From Drosophila pseudoobscura (Eukaryota > Arthropoda > Insecta > Diptera > Drosophilidae), in the NCBI RefSeq assembly GCF_009870125.1, contig NC_046679.1:11346001-11410000 (forward strand): 64,000 nucleotides of DNA. Direction: 5' to 3'. The stretch's first letter is position 1, and each line of letters starts with the position of its first letter. Below the pieces are notes generated by a model, which did no database searches, was not told the DNA's origin, and saw only the letters and a program-made list of their open reading frames with translations. Positions 10,696 through 23,120 of the stretch are shown here, piece by piece. A program made the position numbers and the translations under genes.

Positions 10696-11912
10696 ATGGC
10701 AAACTTACAGTTAACTCAGGAAAAACTGTAAGTATTCTTAACTAGCAGCCACTCAACTGTTGATGATCCGTGCCCATATTTCTCGACAGCGATGCCCTGC
10801 GCTCAGAGTACAGACCACGCAGGCCGTGCGCCCAGCTGAAGTACCCGAGGCCGAAAACAAAACCGGAATACCAAGCGATATACCCATGGCTCCTGCCGGA
10901 CGAGACGGATCCACATTTTGTCTTCTGCGCGGTCTGCGAGTGTCGATTGAGCTGCAAGCGCTCCGACCTGGGCAAGCACGAGGGCAGCATCAAGCACTCG
11001 GAAAATGCACAGCGAAAGTCCTTGGTTCCAAAGATCGAGGAAGATGCAGTGGCGGCGTCCGGAATTATGAAGTGGGAGTACACAGACGAGCAAGAGGGCC
11101 TGATGCTGTATGGAGCAGCCCATGAGAAAAAAGAGCACGATGATGAAGACGGCGACGATGAGGCTGATGGAGATGGGGATGCCGATGCGGAGGTCGACGA
11201 TGACGACACTGACCCAAATGGAGAGGGCGAGGCAGATGCAGATGCGGATGTGGATGCCCAGAACGATAACGATAATGAGACCGAACCAGCTTCCAAACAA
11301 CAGCGCCGCATATCCGAAAGTGATTCGCAACATTCCGGCATGCTGGACTATTTACCTCTGCACGTGACCATCAACGAGCTGCCCAGTCAGTTGCTGCCCG
11401 GCACTCCATTCCCTCCAGCAGCCACGGTGCCGCAGCCATGCCGCATCACCATCAAGAAGGTGTCGGCGCCCGTGGCTCAGATGGCTGCACCCAGCACGCC
11501 ACCAAACGTTGCGCAGTCTCATGAAATTACGTCCAAGGCTACCATCACGCCCTTAGCAGCCTCCGGCAGCTGCTATACGCCTTCCACGCGTATTCCGCAA
11601 TCATACGCCTCCCGGCAGCTCCAGTCATACCAGCTGCAGCACCTCTCCCCCATCGCCCCGCCACGCGACTCCCTGGAGCTGTTCTTTGACAGCATTTGCT
11701 CCACCGTCAAGTCGCTACCGCCAAAGCTAGCTACCGAGGGCAAGATCCGTGTCATGCAGCTGATCGGAGAGCTGGAGCTACGCGCCCTCAGCGACCAGGA
11801 CTGCCCGCAGGCCACTCAACCTAGTCTCGATCTCGCCACTTGCGCACCGCCTACCCCAGATACGCCTGGCAGCAGCCAGCAGAATGCAACGGTGGCATCC
11901 ACGACAAAGTAG
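10696..11912 (+). CDS. ravus: ravus, single-finger paralogue of Su(var)3-7 (384 aa, two exons)
   Basis: I place the start at the ATG at 10,696. This gives a tiny exon (10,696-10,727), a 62-nt intron with a GTAAGT donor and a TCTCGACAG acceptor, then exon 2 (10,790-11,912) in frame. The only upstream alternative in exon 2 itself is a non-ATG codon. One zinc finger of the Su(var)3-7 type is seen (YPWLLPDETDPHF, then C57/C60/H74/H80). Residues 124-175 are extremely Asp/Glu-rich. A Pro/Thr/Ser-rich middle follows, then a BESS motif at about 303-344 (LELFFDSICSTVKSLP) nearly identical in pattern to that of Su(var)3-7. Known BESS motifs mediate protein-protein contacts and self-association. Both the finger and the BESS are shared with the divergent neighbour, which supports a local duplication. 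The gene name rests on synteny plus these features. Confidence 0.88.
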
Positions 11913-12228
11913 CTCGCAGCATGCGGCCCACTCAACCCATGGAATCAGTTCAAAGCAGGCTCAAGTTGCTCTCGTTAGTACAGTAGACATTGATAAAGTA
12001 GAGTTTCTGGTGCTTGCATCAGTTTTTATAAGTTTGTTAATCGATTTTCATTAATAAATTTATTTATTAATTGTTATAGTAATCTTCCTATCATCTGTAG
12101 AATGTCATCAGTGAGAGACGGTCGGTTTTATAAAAAGTAATTAATTACATTTAATTGTAAAGATTTTCCAAAGCAAGTGTTATAAATTATTCACTTAGTT
12201 GTAAGCATATATGTAAGTAAGACTGCAT
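11913..12228. other. Overlapping 3' ends of ravus and the small hydrophobic-protein gene
   Basis: This is an AT-rich stretch between convergent stop codons (11,912 on plus, 12,229 on minus). It contains the palindrome AATAAATTTATT at 12,053-12,064, which reads as AATAAA on both strands. No gene is seen. Confidence 0.65.
12053..12064. promoter_or_regulatory. Palindromic bidirectional poly(A) signal
   Basis: AATAAATTTATT is its own reverse complement and gives a canonical AATAAA to both convergent genes, about 140 nt after the ravus stop and 165 nt after the minus-strand stop. Confidence 0.6.
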
Positions 12229-12700
12229 CTAGAAGGCCGGCTTTCCCTCCAACATGGCCTTGCCGCAGAAGAACGGAAACTGCACGCCCTGGAGCAGCAT
12301 GTCCGCGATGCCCTGCGAATAGTAAAAAACGGAAAGAGTTTCTTGTTTAGCAAGTGGTGGATTGGATCATATCCAACCGAACGTTATCGTGTTTGTCCAC
12401 ATTTTCCGTAAAGCCCCTCCCAGTATTCCCGATAAAGTATGGCACATGAGTAATTGTGAAGAAATGTACTTTTCTGTGATAAGCAAGAGCCGCATGCAGC
12501 ACCTGTTTCGTAGCGATGACCTCACCCGTGACGACCCCACCCCACACCATGCTGGTATTTCCCGGACTCACCGACAGGGCGGGTATGCAGGAGGCAAATG
12601 CATAGACCCAGATGTAGAAGAAGGCGCAGAAGAAGGCCACGAAGAAGGAGACGAACCAGAAGACCAGCAGCCAGAAAACAAACCACAGTGGATTGACCAT
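12229..12700 (-). CDS. Small aromatic/hydrophobic membrane protein (70 aa, two exons)
   Basis: Exon 1 is 12,700-12,572: ATG in the context CAAGATGG, 43 codons, donor GTGAGT. Exon 2 is 12,312-12,229, after a TTCGCAG acceptor, with 27 codons and a TAG stop. Both exons join in phase 0. The first 35 residues are almost all aromatic or aliphatic (MVNPLWFVFWLLVFWFV, then repeated FF pairs), which is one membrane-spanning region or a hairpin. The tail has paired cysteines and ends GKAMLEGKPAF. The clean splice sites and in-frame join argue that it is real despite its size. I do not recognise the family, and no function is proposed. It could be a microprotein subunit of a membrane complex, but that is only inference. 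Confidence 0.75.
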
Positions 12701-14302
12701 CTTGATGTGTAGAGTTTCTTGTTCGACGTAATTCGAGCTGCAAGATAAGATAAATGAAAGAGATGTCTTTTAGAGGGTCTGAACAAATTGCGAATCTTAT
12801 CAGATCACCACAACCCATTAAAATTAAAATTCTTGACTTTTGATTGCGTCTTAGTTGATAGTTGATTTCCATGAAGTAATCCTATTGTTTTACTTGTATT
12901 AATGTAGTATTACTAGTCTGGTATGCATTTCGTAAGGCTTTTCCCCGAAACTGCATTTGCATAGCAGCTTTCTTTCAGCTAGATTTCACTTTTGTATACT
13001 TGAGAGCCCCAAGTTCGTGACAAGCACTCTAGCTACCAATTTGGTATGGCTTTCGAGCGTCAGAGCCGATTCTGGATGTCGCCGCGCCTGCCCAAAGAAG
13101 GCAGCTTGAAAGTAGAAGGCCTCCCGGGAGGGAGCTCTGAGGTCAGGGAAACATTTCAGTTTTATTTCGAGACTGCGATTAGAGAATCATGCTGATTACA
13201 GGCCTCCAGCTAGATGTCGTCATTATGCAAATATCGTTGCTAGTACTCATATTTTATGTAGTTGGGGTGTGTCTTCGACTTAAGTCATCAGTGAAACAAT
13301 TGTGGAACAACAACAAACCGGTTGGCACAATTAACACTAGGAATGAATACAATATTTTAATTAGCCAGGCACCCGCCAGTGCGTATCCCACATTTGCAGT
13401 TATTCAGGCAATTAATCGCTGTACACTCAACTATGCGTGAAATTTATAAATACTTTTTTTTATCGCGCACACCCACGTAAGGCAATCAAAAACAATGCAA
13501 ACAACGAAAAGCACGGAATCAAAACAACCAACCAACCAAAAGATTCAAAAGCTACTGCGAGATCGGCGTCCGGGAGGCACGAGAGACTCTGAGAGAATGT
13601 GTGATGGCAAAGTCAACACAAAACACAAACCGGTGAAACAAGTAGGGTAAACTACATATGTAGAAGTACATACATATATAGCTATGAATATGATCGCATG
13701 GTATAAGTATTTTAGGTGATCAAGCTATACGTTAGTATTTCTTTTTTCCAACATCAAGTTTTTTTTTTTTGGCTTAAACTAGCATATTTTGTCACATTTT
13801 TAAAGTCTTACAACTAGTTGTAATGGAACTTAAGAGTTCTGAAAAGTTAATGAAGGCAGAAAATCGGTAATGAAAACTTTGCAGCTAAAGCATACAGTTT
13901 GGCTACTATATATTTTTCAATAGCGAAATTTTCCGATTTGTAGCTATTTTGCTCGAAATGATGACTTCAAAAACTTGGGAATAGTCGAAGAATATAATTT
14001 TCCGTTTATTTGTTTTCATAAAAATACATAGGCACAAAAGAAGACATTGTTTAAGATATATTTTATTAATATCTTAGTATGAACACTCAAGAGAGTATAA
14101 CCGTTTTAGCAATCATCTTCAGTCATTTTAAAACATAATTTAGCTACACATTTGCTAAAAATTTGTATGAACAATGGACACATTCCCGGTTTTCGTTTAA
14201 ACAATTTTGAATTTTTCATTGGGGACTGAGGTGACAAACATTTCATCAATTCTATAATATAATAAAGCGAGGCGCTAAAATAGGCATTATTAAAGGTAAA
14301 AC

Positions 14303-14587
14303 TCAAATATGTTGAAGATAGCATATTTCATCATATATTTCCCCGGATAAGCGGCCCGCGACTTTAAGCGCGCGAGGCTGTGGCCTCATCAACTGCTGGG
14401 CTTCAGCCTCGAGACGTGGATTGTCGATATATTTTAAACTACATATATCTTCCTTCACAGAGTACTCATATACCCTACATTTTGCCGAGTCGTAATCCAT
14501 TTCACCCTGCCCAAAGGTACTTTTTTGGGAAATGTGCTCGTAACTTTGCCCTTTTAAGTAATTTTTTCTCCATCTTTTCAAAAACAT
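14303..14587 (-). CDS. Candidate small protein-coding gene (94 aa), unrecognised
   Basis: The ATG at 14,587 opens 94 codons ending at a TGA. The composition looks protein-like: charged, mixed, not low complexity (segments such as QGEMDYDSAKCRVYEY and RLEAEAQQLMRPQPRAL). GC content is clearly higher than in the flanking DNA for the central part. An AATAAA on the same strand lies about 240 nt downstream (near 14,061). There are no introns, signal peptide or known domain. The start context (TTTTCATG) is poor for flies. It could be a young or testis gene, a TE fragment, or chance. Confidence 0.35.
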   Translation of the reverse strand: MFLKRWRKNYLKGQSYEHISQKSTFGQGEMDYDSAKCRVYEYSVKEDICSLKYIDNPRLEAEAQQLMRPQPRALKVAGRLSGEIYDEICYLQHI

Positions 14588-16880
14588 GAAAATAGTCAAA
14601 ATACAATAAATTTGTTTGAATTAAAAAATTGTTGTTTCGGTCACCTTGATCAATTCCTGAGTTTTGGGAAAACGAGCAACTGTAGGTCATCACACATTTA
14701 CATATATGAAATGTTTGTGTTGGGTTCCGCAGCTCGATATTATCCTAAATCTATATAGCATAGCCAGTGGTCCGGCAGTAGAGTAAAATCCTATCATTGT
14801 TTGCTACTTGCACTGCCCACTATACCAGACTGTAGCCTATATATGTAGGTACGTACATATGTACATATGCTCCCTTACACAGCAGTCTATGCAGCCGCTC
14901 TCTCGCGTCTTTCTTTCGCATTCTCTATCGCTCTCTGTCGATCTGTGGCCCTCCCGCTAGCATTGGACATGGGCAATTCGGCACGCCTGCCCTTGAGTTT
15001 AGTCTTGATCTTGCGCTCACTTCTTGCAAGTCCATTGGGAAAAGTTCTTCAATCCGGCTACGTGTTGATCCGACCCCCCGCGTCTTTAATCTGACCCTAT
15101 CTTTGTACGAGGTAATTATCAAACAGACTCCTCGTTCTGTCGTCGTGAACCTTTCTAGAACCTCTCGCATTCCCTTCCACTCTGTATTACAGTATATACC
15201 ATCCCCCTCAATAAATCGTATTAAGTGTATTAAAGCCTACCAAAGAACAAGAAAGGTTTTTATAGTTAATAACTTGGAATGCCCTTATATATATATGTAT
15301 TTATGTATAAAATCCGCAAAGAGCCTGTGCATGTGAGATTCTTGAGCTTGGTAACTTTTTGAATTCAACATAAGGCGCACGCTGAGATATACCTACCTCT
15401 AAGTTGGTCATACCATGCATGAGAGAGTGTTTACCGATGCAGGGCTTTCAGCTAAAGCTAACGCTGATGCTTTTACTCAAAAAGATACCGAGAGTTGATC
15501 AACATGTTTAAAGATTGAAAGTTAATAAGTCTTTCAAATATCGGTATACAGTATATTCTTCGGAAATGAATACTATAATAATGATATTGTTGACTACCTA
15601 ATCATCATACAAAATATAATATAGTAGAAATCCAAACTGCACCTCTGGTTATTACATTATAGTGCCTTTTCGGAACTTTCTAGAGACTTCTAGAGACTAC
15701 TTAAAGAGCTATGGAATTACGTTTCTCAATCGAATCTTAAAACAAAATTTAGTTGGACCTCAGTCGTAAGCTTTCGAATGCTGCATATAACAGAATTTCA
15801 GCGGCAGAGGGAGAGAGAGTGAGAGAGCGTTTTGTTACTGACAACAACTTTTGCACACAGCTGAAGGCTGAAAGCTCTCTGCGGCGCTTGTCAATGTTTT
15901 CATATCAAATTTCCTCCATGTACAAAAAAAGTTTCATCCCGGACGCCGACGCTTACTTTCTCCGCATTTCGTCGTCGCACCGCATAGAGAACGGTAATTC
16001 CGATTGGGGCTCTGATTCCTAGCTGGCGGTCTGTACGGTCCTCTCCGAAAAGTGCAGAGTAGAGCCGTTGTAGAGAAAGGAGGTGATTGGCAGTGACATT
16101 TTCAGTGACGCTTTGCTTCGATCAGATCAGTGGCAAATGCTTGCAAAATAAATACGGTAAATACTTGTACATGTTGTGGGTATAGCATACTTTGCGGCAC
16201 AAAACAGCTGCAGCAGAGGTGTGTGTACGTGTGTTTGTGTGTGCGTTCTGCTTGTTTACTTGTGTGGGAGAGAGCTGGTACATGGTGTTGTAAGGGTATA
16301 GGTACGGCTTGTAATATTTACAGAACAGCGTGATCGATTTTTGGGAGTCTTACAGTGGTAACCCCAAAAACAAACAATTGGTGATAAGACCTTTGTATGT
16401 ATGAACGTATGATAAGACGTTTTATTCCACATAGTGTAATCTTAGATTTAGTAGTACTCGCACAAGTGGATGGAGGAGCAGATGTGGAAGACTCCAACTA
16501 GTAGTAGTGCGAATGCAATTGTTTAAACATCATTAGAGCCTGCCCATTGACAAACCAATATAACAATAGGGCATTAATAACATTTACCGAGCCGAGAGCG
16601 TGCTTGACAAATAAATAAACAAACGACCACTCGAGATAATGAAATTTCGTGGGGAAGAAAAACAACAGAAACAACAGTAAATGCCGCAAAGTGTTGAAGA
16701 GGGGCGCCGAGAGCGTAAAAAGTTCCGAAGCTAAATCGTGGAGCTTCTAAAGCTTTTTGCCAAAAATACAAAGAGAGAGCCAGAGGGAAAGAGAGAGCGT
16801 TGCGTTACCGTGTAACAGTCGCAGTAGATTTGTATCTCCGTTATATTATTCCATTCAGTCCATTCCATTTATGATATTTA

Positions 16881-16901
16881 GCTCTCTCTCTCTCTCTCTC
16901 T
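16881..16901. repeat. CT (GAGA-type) dinucleotide tract upstream of Ace
   Basis: About ten CT units lie roughly 450 bp upstream of the inferred Ace first exon, followed within 20 bp by GCTCTCTCTGG. They are potential GAGA factor sites. Confidence 0.6.
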
Positions 16902-17343
16902 TGGCGCCGCTCTCTCTGGAGCACCATCACTCAAATTGAGTGTGATGCCTGCTTCGTCCCTTAAAAATCACACTCAACGAAATAGGAACCACAAACAAAG
17001 CACTCAACAAAGCCACTCAGCTCTCTAGACTTCGTTTTCTCTCGGCTCGGACGGTGGGTATATTGGTGGGCTTGCCTCAATCTTTCAATATTTTCTCGGC
17101 CGCGGACAACGACACAACAGAAATTTGTTTTAATCTTGGCGGTTCAGAAAGTTCGGTTCATATATCCCATACAAAATATCAATATTGATAAATTCGCGAA
17201 AAAACATCGCATACAAAAATATTATTGAAATCTGTACGAATATATGTTTAAGATTCCTTTCCATGATGCTTCATGCTTCGTGCTTCGAGCAGCAGGCAAC
17301 CACGTAGCGCGTTGCGAGCCACTCTGAGGCGGCAGTAGTTTTC

Positions 17344-17851
17344 AGTGCGCAAAATACAAGCGAATTTCAGATAAAGCAAAACGAAGACTACTCCAATTCC
17401 ATTTCAAAGGAGAGCCACAGGCATCAGAACACCAGCACACCAGCACCAGTACCAGTACCAGCACACCAGAGTGTTTCTCTTTCTGCCTTTGTGTTGGCCA
17501 GCTCTCAAACAAGCACACTCACACAGCCACACACTACACACTCATACCCAACCACACATACATAGATGTATATGTATATGTAGATGCCTGCATGCATATG
17601 GCATAACATAGGCAGAGGAAGATATTCATTAGCTGGATTTTCGAATTCCTCAGTGCCCCTGCCCGGTGACAAAGTGAAGTGAAACCGAAAGAAATCTCCC
17701 CTAATACTAGTATGAGTAGTATCTTGCAGTTTTCGAAAACTAGCTGAGCGAAATATTGGAAATATTTGAAACAAATTAACGCAAACAGTGACATGTTGTG
17801 AGAGTGGAGTGAAATACCTTCAGCATCTACAGCTGGTAACAGCGCACAAAG
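17344..17851 (+). other. Ace: Inferred Ace exon 1 (5' UTR)
   Basis: An initiator-like TTCAGTGC at 17,341-17,348 starts a stretch with typical fly 5'-UTR character (CAG/ACC/AAA-rich). It ends at a strong donor, AAAG|GTGAGTATT, at 17,851. Ace in D. melanogaster has a distant non-coding first exon and a gene span of over 30 kb, which this matches. Several uATGs lie inside, for example ATGTATATGTATATGTAG at about 17,574 and an ORF of about 32 codons starting near 17,583. The TSS is not proven. Confidence 0.5.
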
Positions 17852-20800
17852 GTGAGTATTCGAGCGAGCAGGCGGGATATATTATATATTCCTCCAGCAT
17901 TGTTTTGAGCCCCGAACTTTTCCTCCTTTTCACCATTTTTTGTTGTTCGATTTTCGCATTTAACGATTTTTGATGAGCTCCGTGATCCGTAAAGTCTTCA
18001 GCAATTTGGGGCACGCACAACAGCACGGCGAAAAAGAATGCCCCGGGCCAGGAGTCAGAGCGGTAGCGGGAGTGTCTTACAAATTCATAATTTGTCTGTT
18101 TACACAACTCGCACATATGCATACATATATATACTGATATATACACGGTCCTGGTCATTGGTATTGGTGGTTTATCGAGTGGTGCCGTCCTCTCCCTGTT
18201 GAGCTGTTTTCCTGCTTTGCTGTTTGGGGCTGCCTCAATGTCTGCCCGCTTGGCCCATTTTGAGGCCCATCCATCGAGCGACGGCGAAATGTATTTTTTT
18301 TTTGTGGGGCACGTAGGCTCCATAACTTCCGCTCGGTCGGCTCACGCGCACACCTGTACCCACTCTCATCGGGACACACACACACACAAAGCACACACAC
18401 TATACACAATACATGGGCATTCTTTTTGGCAACCCACATTGAGGACTGAGAGCTGGGGCACATTTAAAATTCTGATGAAAAGACACTTTTATTTTATTTT
18501 CCTGCTCTGTCTCTTGCCTCACTGCTGTGTGGCGCTCCTCTTTCTTCGCTTCCACTTTCATTTCTCTTGATTATGGTGCCCCCAAGTGGGCCACGAGTAT
18601 ATGTGTGTGTGTGTATGGCATCACTTTTGCTTAATTTGCAGTAGTGCTGCGTATAAATATTTTTCTAGATTTGCTGTGACCCATTCCCTCAGTCAGTCAG
18701 TCAGTCAGTCCCCATGCCATCCCAAGCCGGGGAGCTCTCGCACACAGCTCGCTTAACTCAACTGTCGATTTATCACACTTAACCCATGCATACACCCCCC
18801 ATCATCATACACCATCATCAGCCACACGATCATCGCCCTCCTCCACAAACGGCTTATTAGATACAAACGCTGATTAGTTGCCCAGATTCATGAGATTGCG
18901 TGCCGGACCCGGCTCAGTGCAGTTCAGTTCAGTTCAGCCCTGCTCTATTCCATGCCACTCTGTTCGGCTCAGTTCGGTGGTTCGGCTTCAATCATGGGGG
19001 ATTATTTTCATGTCGCATTCAAAGATACCCAGATACTCGTACACATACACACACACATATGTATGTTTGGATGTGCTGTATCTATGAGAGCGCTTAAATG
19101 TGTTCAACTATTTTGCTGGGTCTATTATGCCCGATACGGCTGTTGTTTCTGTTCTTTTATGTGAACTGCATTCTAGATTGAGATTTATGTTGCATATGCA
19201 ACATACAAACATACCATCACACTGCACATTTAATAACATTTTTGTTATTTTCCCTCTTCCGTACACAATCAAATTTATGAAAATAGACTTCAATATTTCT
19301 CTATGTTCACATTTGCGATAGTGGGCTTGAAATATGTTTAAAATAACCAATTATTGTAAATTGTATTCCTTTGAACGTATGTGGGCTTTTGTGAGCAGTA
19401 GAATTTTCTATTCAAAATATATCAAAAACATTTTTTATCTCAAATTTGCAGTCCCCAAGAGCTCTCTCAATTAAATTATAACAAATGTAGCATTTTATTA
19501 TAGTATTCTGTTGATAATATTAGTTATTTTGTATATTAAGAAACAGTTTTAAACGAGAATTATGAGATTTTTTATGGCCTATCTTCAGATACAAAATAAA
19601 CTTTAAAATATTGAATTCTGCCTGGTTATTTCGCACGTTAATCCAGGGAAAACGCCGTTTATAATGCTATTAAATCTCTCTTTAAACCTAATGTGACAAT
19701 AACGTGCCTTCGGGCATTGAACATTTAAATTAATTGCAAAGGAATGCCGCCGCTTGGACTTCCGGTTATCACCAGCTTATCCAAACCATCCATCCATGCC
19801 ACCATTCATCCATCCATATCCAACAGTTTCGCACACAATGCATCCAATCCCCACTTGAATGCAATTATCGTCCGCTGCATAGGGCAGAGCACGCACTGTG
19901 ATAGAGAGAGAGAGGGGGAGAGGCTGCTGGACTAGAGCCAGCTGCAGTGCATGGGGGATTGGAGTTAATTGAATCAGTTTCAAAAATATGATTAACTCAC
20001 AAAGGAAGCCGTCTGGCGTGGGAACTCCGGCTGCAACTCAAACACGGAGCCGTGAACTCTCCGGGCTTTGTGTGCGTGGAAATCGCTCACACAAAAGCCT
20101 AGCCACAAAGCACGGAACTTGGAGAACACACACAAAACGCACAGAACACACAAAGGAAACAGCAAGAGGGCGCAATGCTTAAAGCGTGAAGCACTTGAGA
20201 ATTGTTTTGCGTTGCCTTTCGCCTTTCTCCTCTCTCCTCTCTCTCTCTCGTATTTCCCTTATTTTTCGGCACTTGAGGGGGCTGGGTAATATTTTACGCC
20301 TCGTCGAATGCTGAATGCAAAATGGAAGCCACCAAGGAGTTGGCTCTCCGATCATGGGCCCTGCGGTCCCTGCGGGCTGTAGCACTCTTTTCGACTTTAT
20401 TCGGCTTGCATTCGCTCGCTAAGGAATCGTCAACACACACATATACAAAAATACATACATTGCATATATAAATGTAGGTAAACGTATATTCTTGGCAGGA
20501 AGCACGCAAAAATATGCAAATAAAACGCCATAAAACAATGCGAAGGACAAACCAAAAAACAAACAAACAGAACAGCATAAAAAGCCAGCAATAAAATTGA
20601 AAGAAAGGGGACAGTTTTATACCCTCGGCAAATATGAATATTGAATGAAGAGCTGAAGGAACGTCTCCGACCAGCCAAGGATTTAAATCTAGAGTTCTCG
20701 GGCGAGATTTTCAGGACTGTCGGCAGCTATATTTCCATTCGTATAACATCAGAGTTGTCTTTAAATCTTGTACTGATTAATGGCTAATATCAATCGAAGT

Positions 20801-23092
20801 TTGGCTTGTGTTATGGTGTGTAGAAATATTCATATCCCCAAGAAGGAGAATACTAAACCCCCACATATTTCGAGGTCCCATGTTTTGCGTTGGCTCGAAA
20901 GAGTATGCCGGGATTCAAATGCAGCCAAGTGGCTGTTCCCCGGATCGGTACAGACAGGCACTCGTGGAGCATTGTAAATGGGCCCTTGCTCGACCGTTTG
21001 AGCAGCATTAAAACGCAATTTTATTGCATACCCTCGGGGGCTCTGGGGCAGCCATCATTGTCTAAGGGGCCAGCGATGACGATGGGCGATGTGCGATGAC
21101 AGCCCCTGCCAAACCGAGCCAAACAAAAGCAGGACTCACGCAACAGAAACGGAAAGCATTAGGGAAGGAGGGCCAGCAGCTTGGGGCAGGATCGGGAAAA
21201 GGGAATTGTTTAACATTAGTTTTATGCGGTGGTTTTTATTTGTCTGTACTTTGGCTACTTTTATTGGTTTTGTTGCCGCTGCTGTTGCTGTTTGTTGTTT
21301 GCTATTTGCTGTTTGCTGTTTACGTACCTTCCCCCTGGTCATTGCCTGGCGATAATAACGCGATTTGTTGTCTGCTGCAGTCTCATTAGATTTTATTGGA
21401 TGTACCGGAGGGATTCTAGGGAGCTGCACTTAAAGCTGTACAGCGAAACTTGTGGGGCTGGAAGTTATCAGGAGGTTGTCTACTTTATAAGTGGAGTATA
21501 TGTACAGAATTGATTCATGGGTAATTTCAGACTATAGTTCTGATAAGCCCTTTGATTGCTTTAAGGCCAATTTATTTTTCCCCATTATTTGCAAGCCCTT
21601 CTGGCGCTTGTTAACATCGAAATGAGCATCAGTGAATGTAAAAATAAGCTCTTATTTTCTACGCCATTTTTACAGGTAGATAATCACCTGCAAGCACATA
21701 CACATACACACACACACACGCACCCACATACATATGTACGCTTTGAGCCCGGGCCGTGCAGTGGGAATAAGCTGCTTGATGTGCGTGTCTCCCTGTGTGC
21801 GCGCCCGGGTGCTCTGGCGCCTTGTCCTCCATGGCCGGGCATTAAAAGTAACCCAGGGTAAAATAAAAGCAAGTGCCAAGTGTGGCACTGGCACTGGCTT
21901 TGGCTCTGGCTCTGGCGCGGCGCATGTGCCACTCAAAGGCAAACAAATGCGAAGTTGTGCTGCGTCTTTGGGAATACGCGGCGTATGCGCGATTTTAGTG
22001 TGATTGTATACGCTCAGCCTTTGACTGTAAATCGCACAGTGCTCGCCCTTTTCGCTGTTGCTGCCACTTTGTCAATGCTTTAACATGCCTTTGCATTAAA
22101 GCTGTATTACGTCCTGACTTTGCACAGCCAACCAGCCGTCAAAGGGGTATTCCTTCGACTGGCAGAGGGAGTGCCATTAGACATCATAGATCTATCCAAG
22201 TATTGCTGAAATGGGGAAAACAATCATTAATACGTATATTCTATATATTTGTGTATATTTAATAATCATTAAATGTTCATTTACTGTTTTCTACAAATAA
22301 TATGATTTAAATTGTGGAAGCGCGTAATTAATGCAAATCATTATTAATGAGATGATGCAAAATGCGCTTTAAATCGCAAAACTAATGCATTAATTGGAGA
22401 TTTTCGGTTGATTATATATGGGAGTATATAGTATTTATTCTTAATCAAGCCTAATTATAGGAGCCCGACTAATTGACATGCGCCGAGTCCACATAAAAAT
22501 AAAACGCTGTAATTATTGTAAAAAAAAAATAAAAAAATTATCGATGCGTATGCCAATTAAATTTCCATTTAAGTTCCAACGCGTTTTCCACTTAATTTTC
22601 CGCTGATTGTTGTTGCTGCCGCCGTCATTTTTAGCGTGATTGCTGTCATTGTTGCTGTTGTTGTGGCTGCAATTTGGTTGATGCCACAAATTGAATAACT
22701 CAGGCAAGTGCACACGAGTGCACACACGCCCGGCCAGTGATAGTCCCAGTCGCAGACTCCCTTCCAGGCAGCCCTTGCCCCCACCACCCTGGGCACTGAT
22801 TATTGTAATAAGCAGCCCAATTAAAACTCTTACGCTTTTATGAACTTAATTATGGCCTGCGACTATCGTATATTAGCATCAGGCTCGAAAACATCAATAT
22901 TGATTGTTGCCCTTGTTGCTGGCTCCAGCATCGGCTCCGGCTCCGGCTCCGGCTCTGGCTCCGGCTTGGTCGCTGGCGCGTGTCGTTGACGCACAGTTCT
23001 CATTATGCGGCCTGAATTATTCTCATATCGAGACAATGTTGCACATGTCGTGTGCATAATGTGCCAAGTATCCCCTCTGGATGCCCTCCTCG

Positions 23093-23120
23093 ATGATGAT
23101 GATGATGATGATGATGATGT
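23093..23120. repeat. GAT trinucleotide microsatellite
   Basis: About nine consecutive GAT units in Ace intron 1. Confidence 0.85.

Larger units (their letters stand above)
12701..17343. other. Intergenic region upstream of Ace, mostly non-coding
   Basis: Only one weak small-gene candidate (14,303-14,587, minus) is seen. The rest is AT-rich DNA with three islands rich in GAGAG/CTCTC: about 14,880-14,940, 15,800-15,830 and 16,770-16,920. The last is a long CT run followed by GGCGCCGCTCTCTCTGG. Such tracts bind GAGA factor in Drosophila and may be enhancer or promoter-proximal elements for Ace. Confidence 0.5.

Noticed and set aside
10770..10789. Starting ravus at 10,770
   Set aside because: That codon is GTG and lies in the 62-nt intron. 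The ATG at 10,696 with a GTAAGT donor joins in frame.
13189..13440. 83-codon plus-strand ORF with a hydrophobic N-terminus
   Set aside because: AT-rich, no promoter or splice signals, no recognisable family. It is compatible with chance in intergenic DNA.
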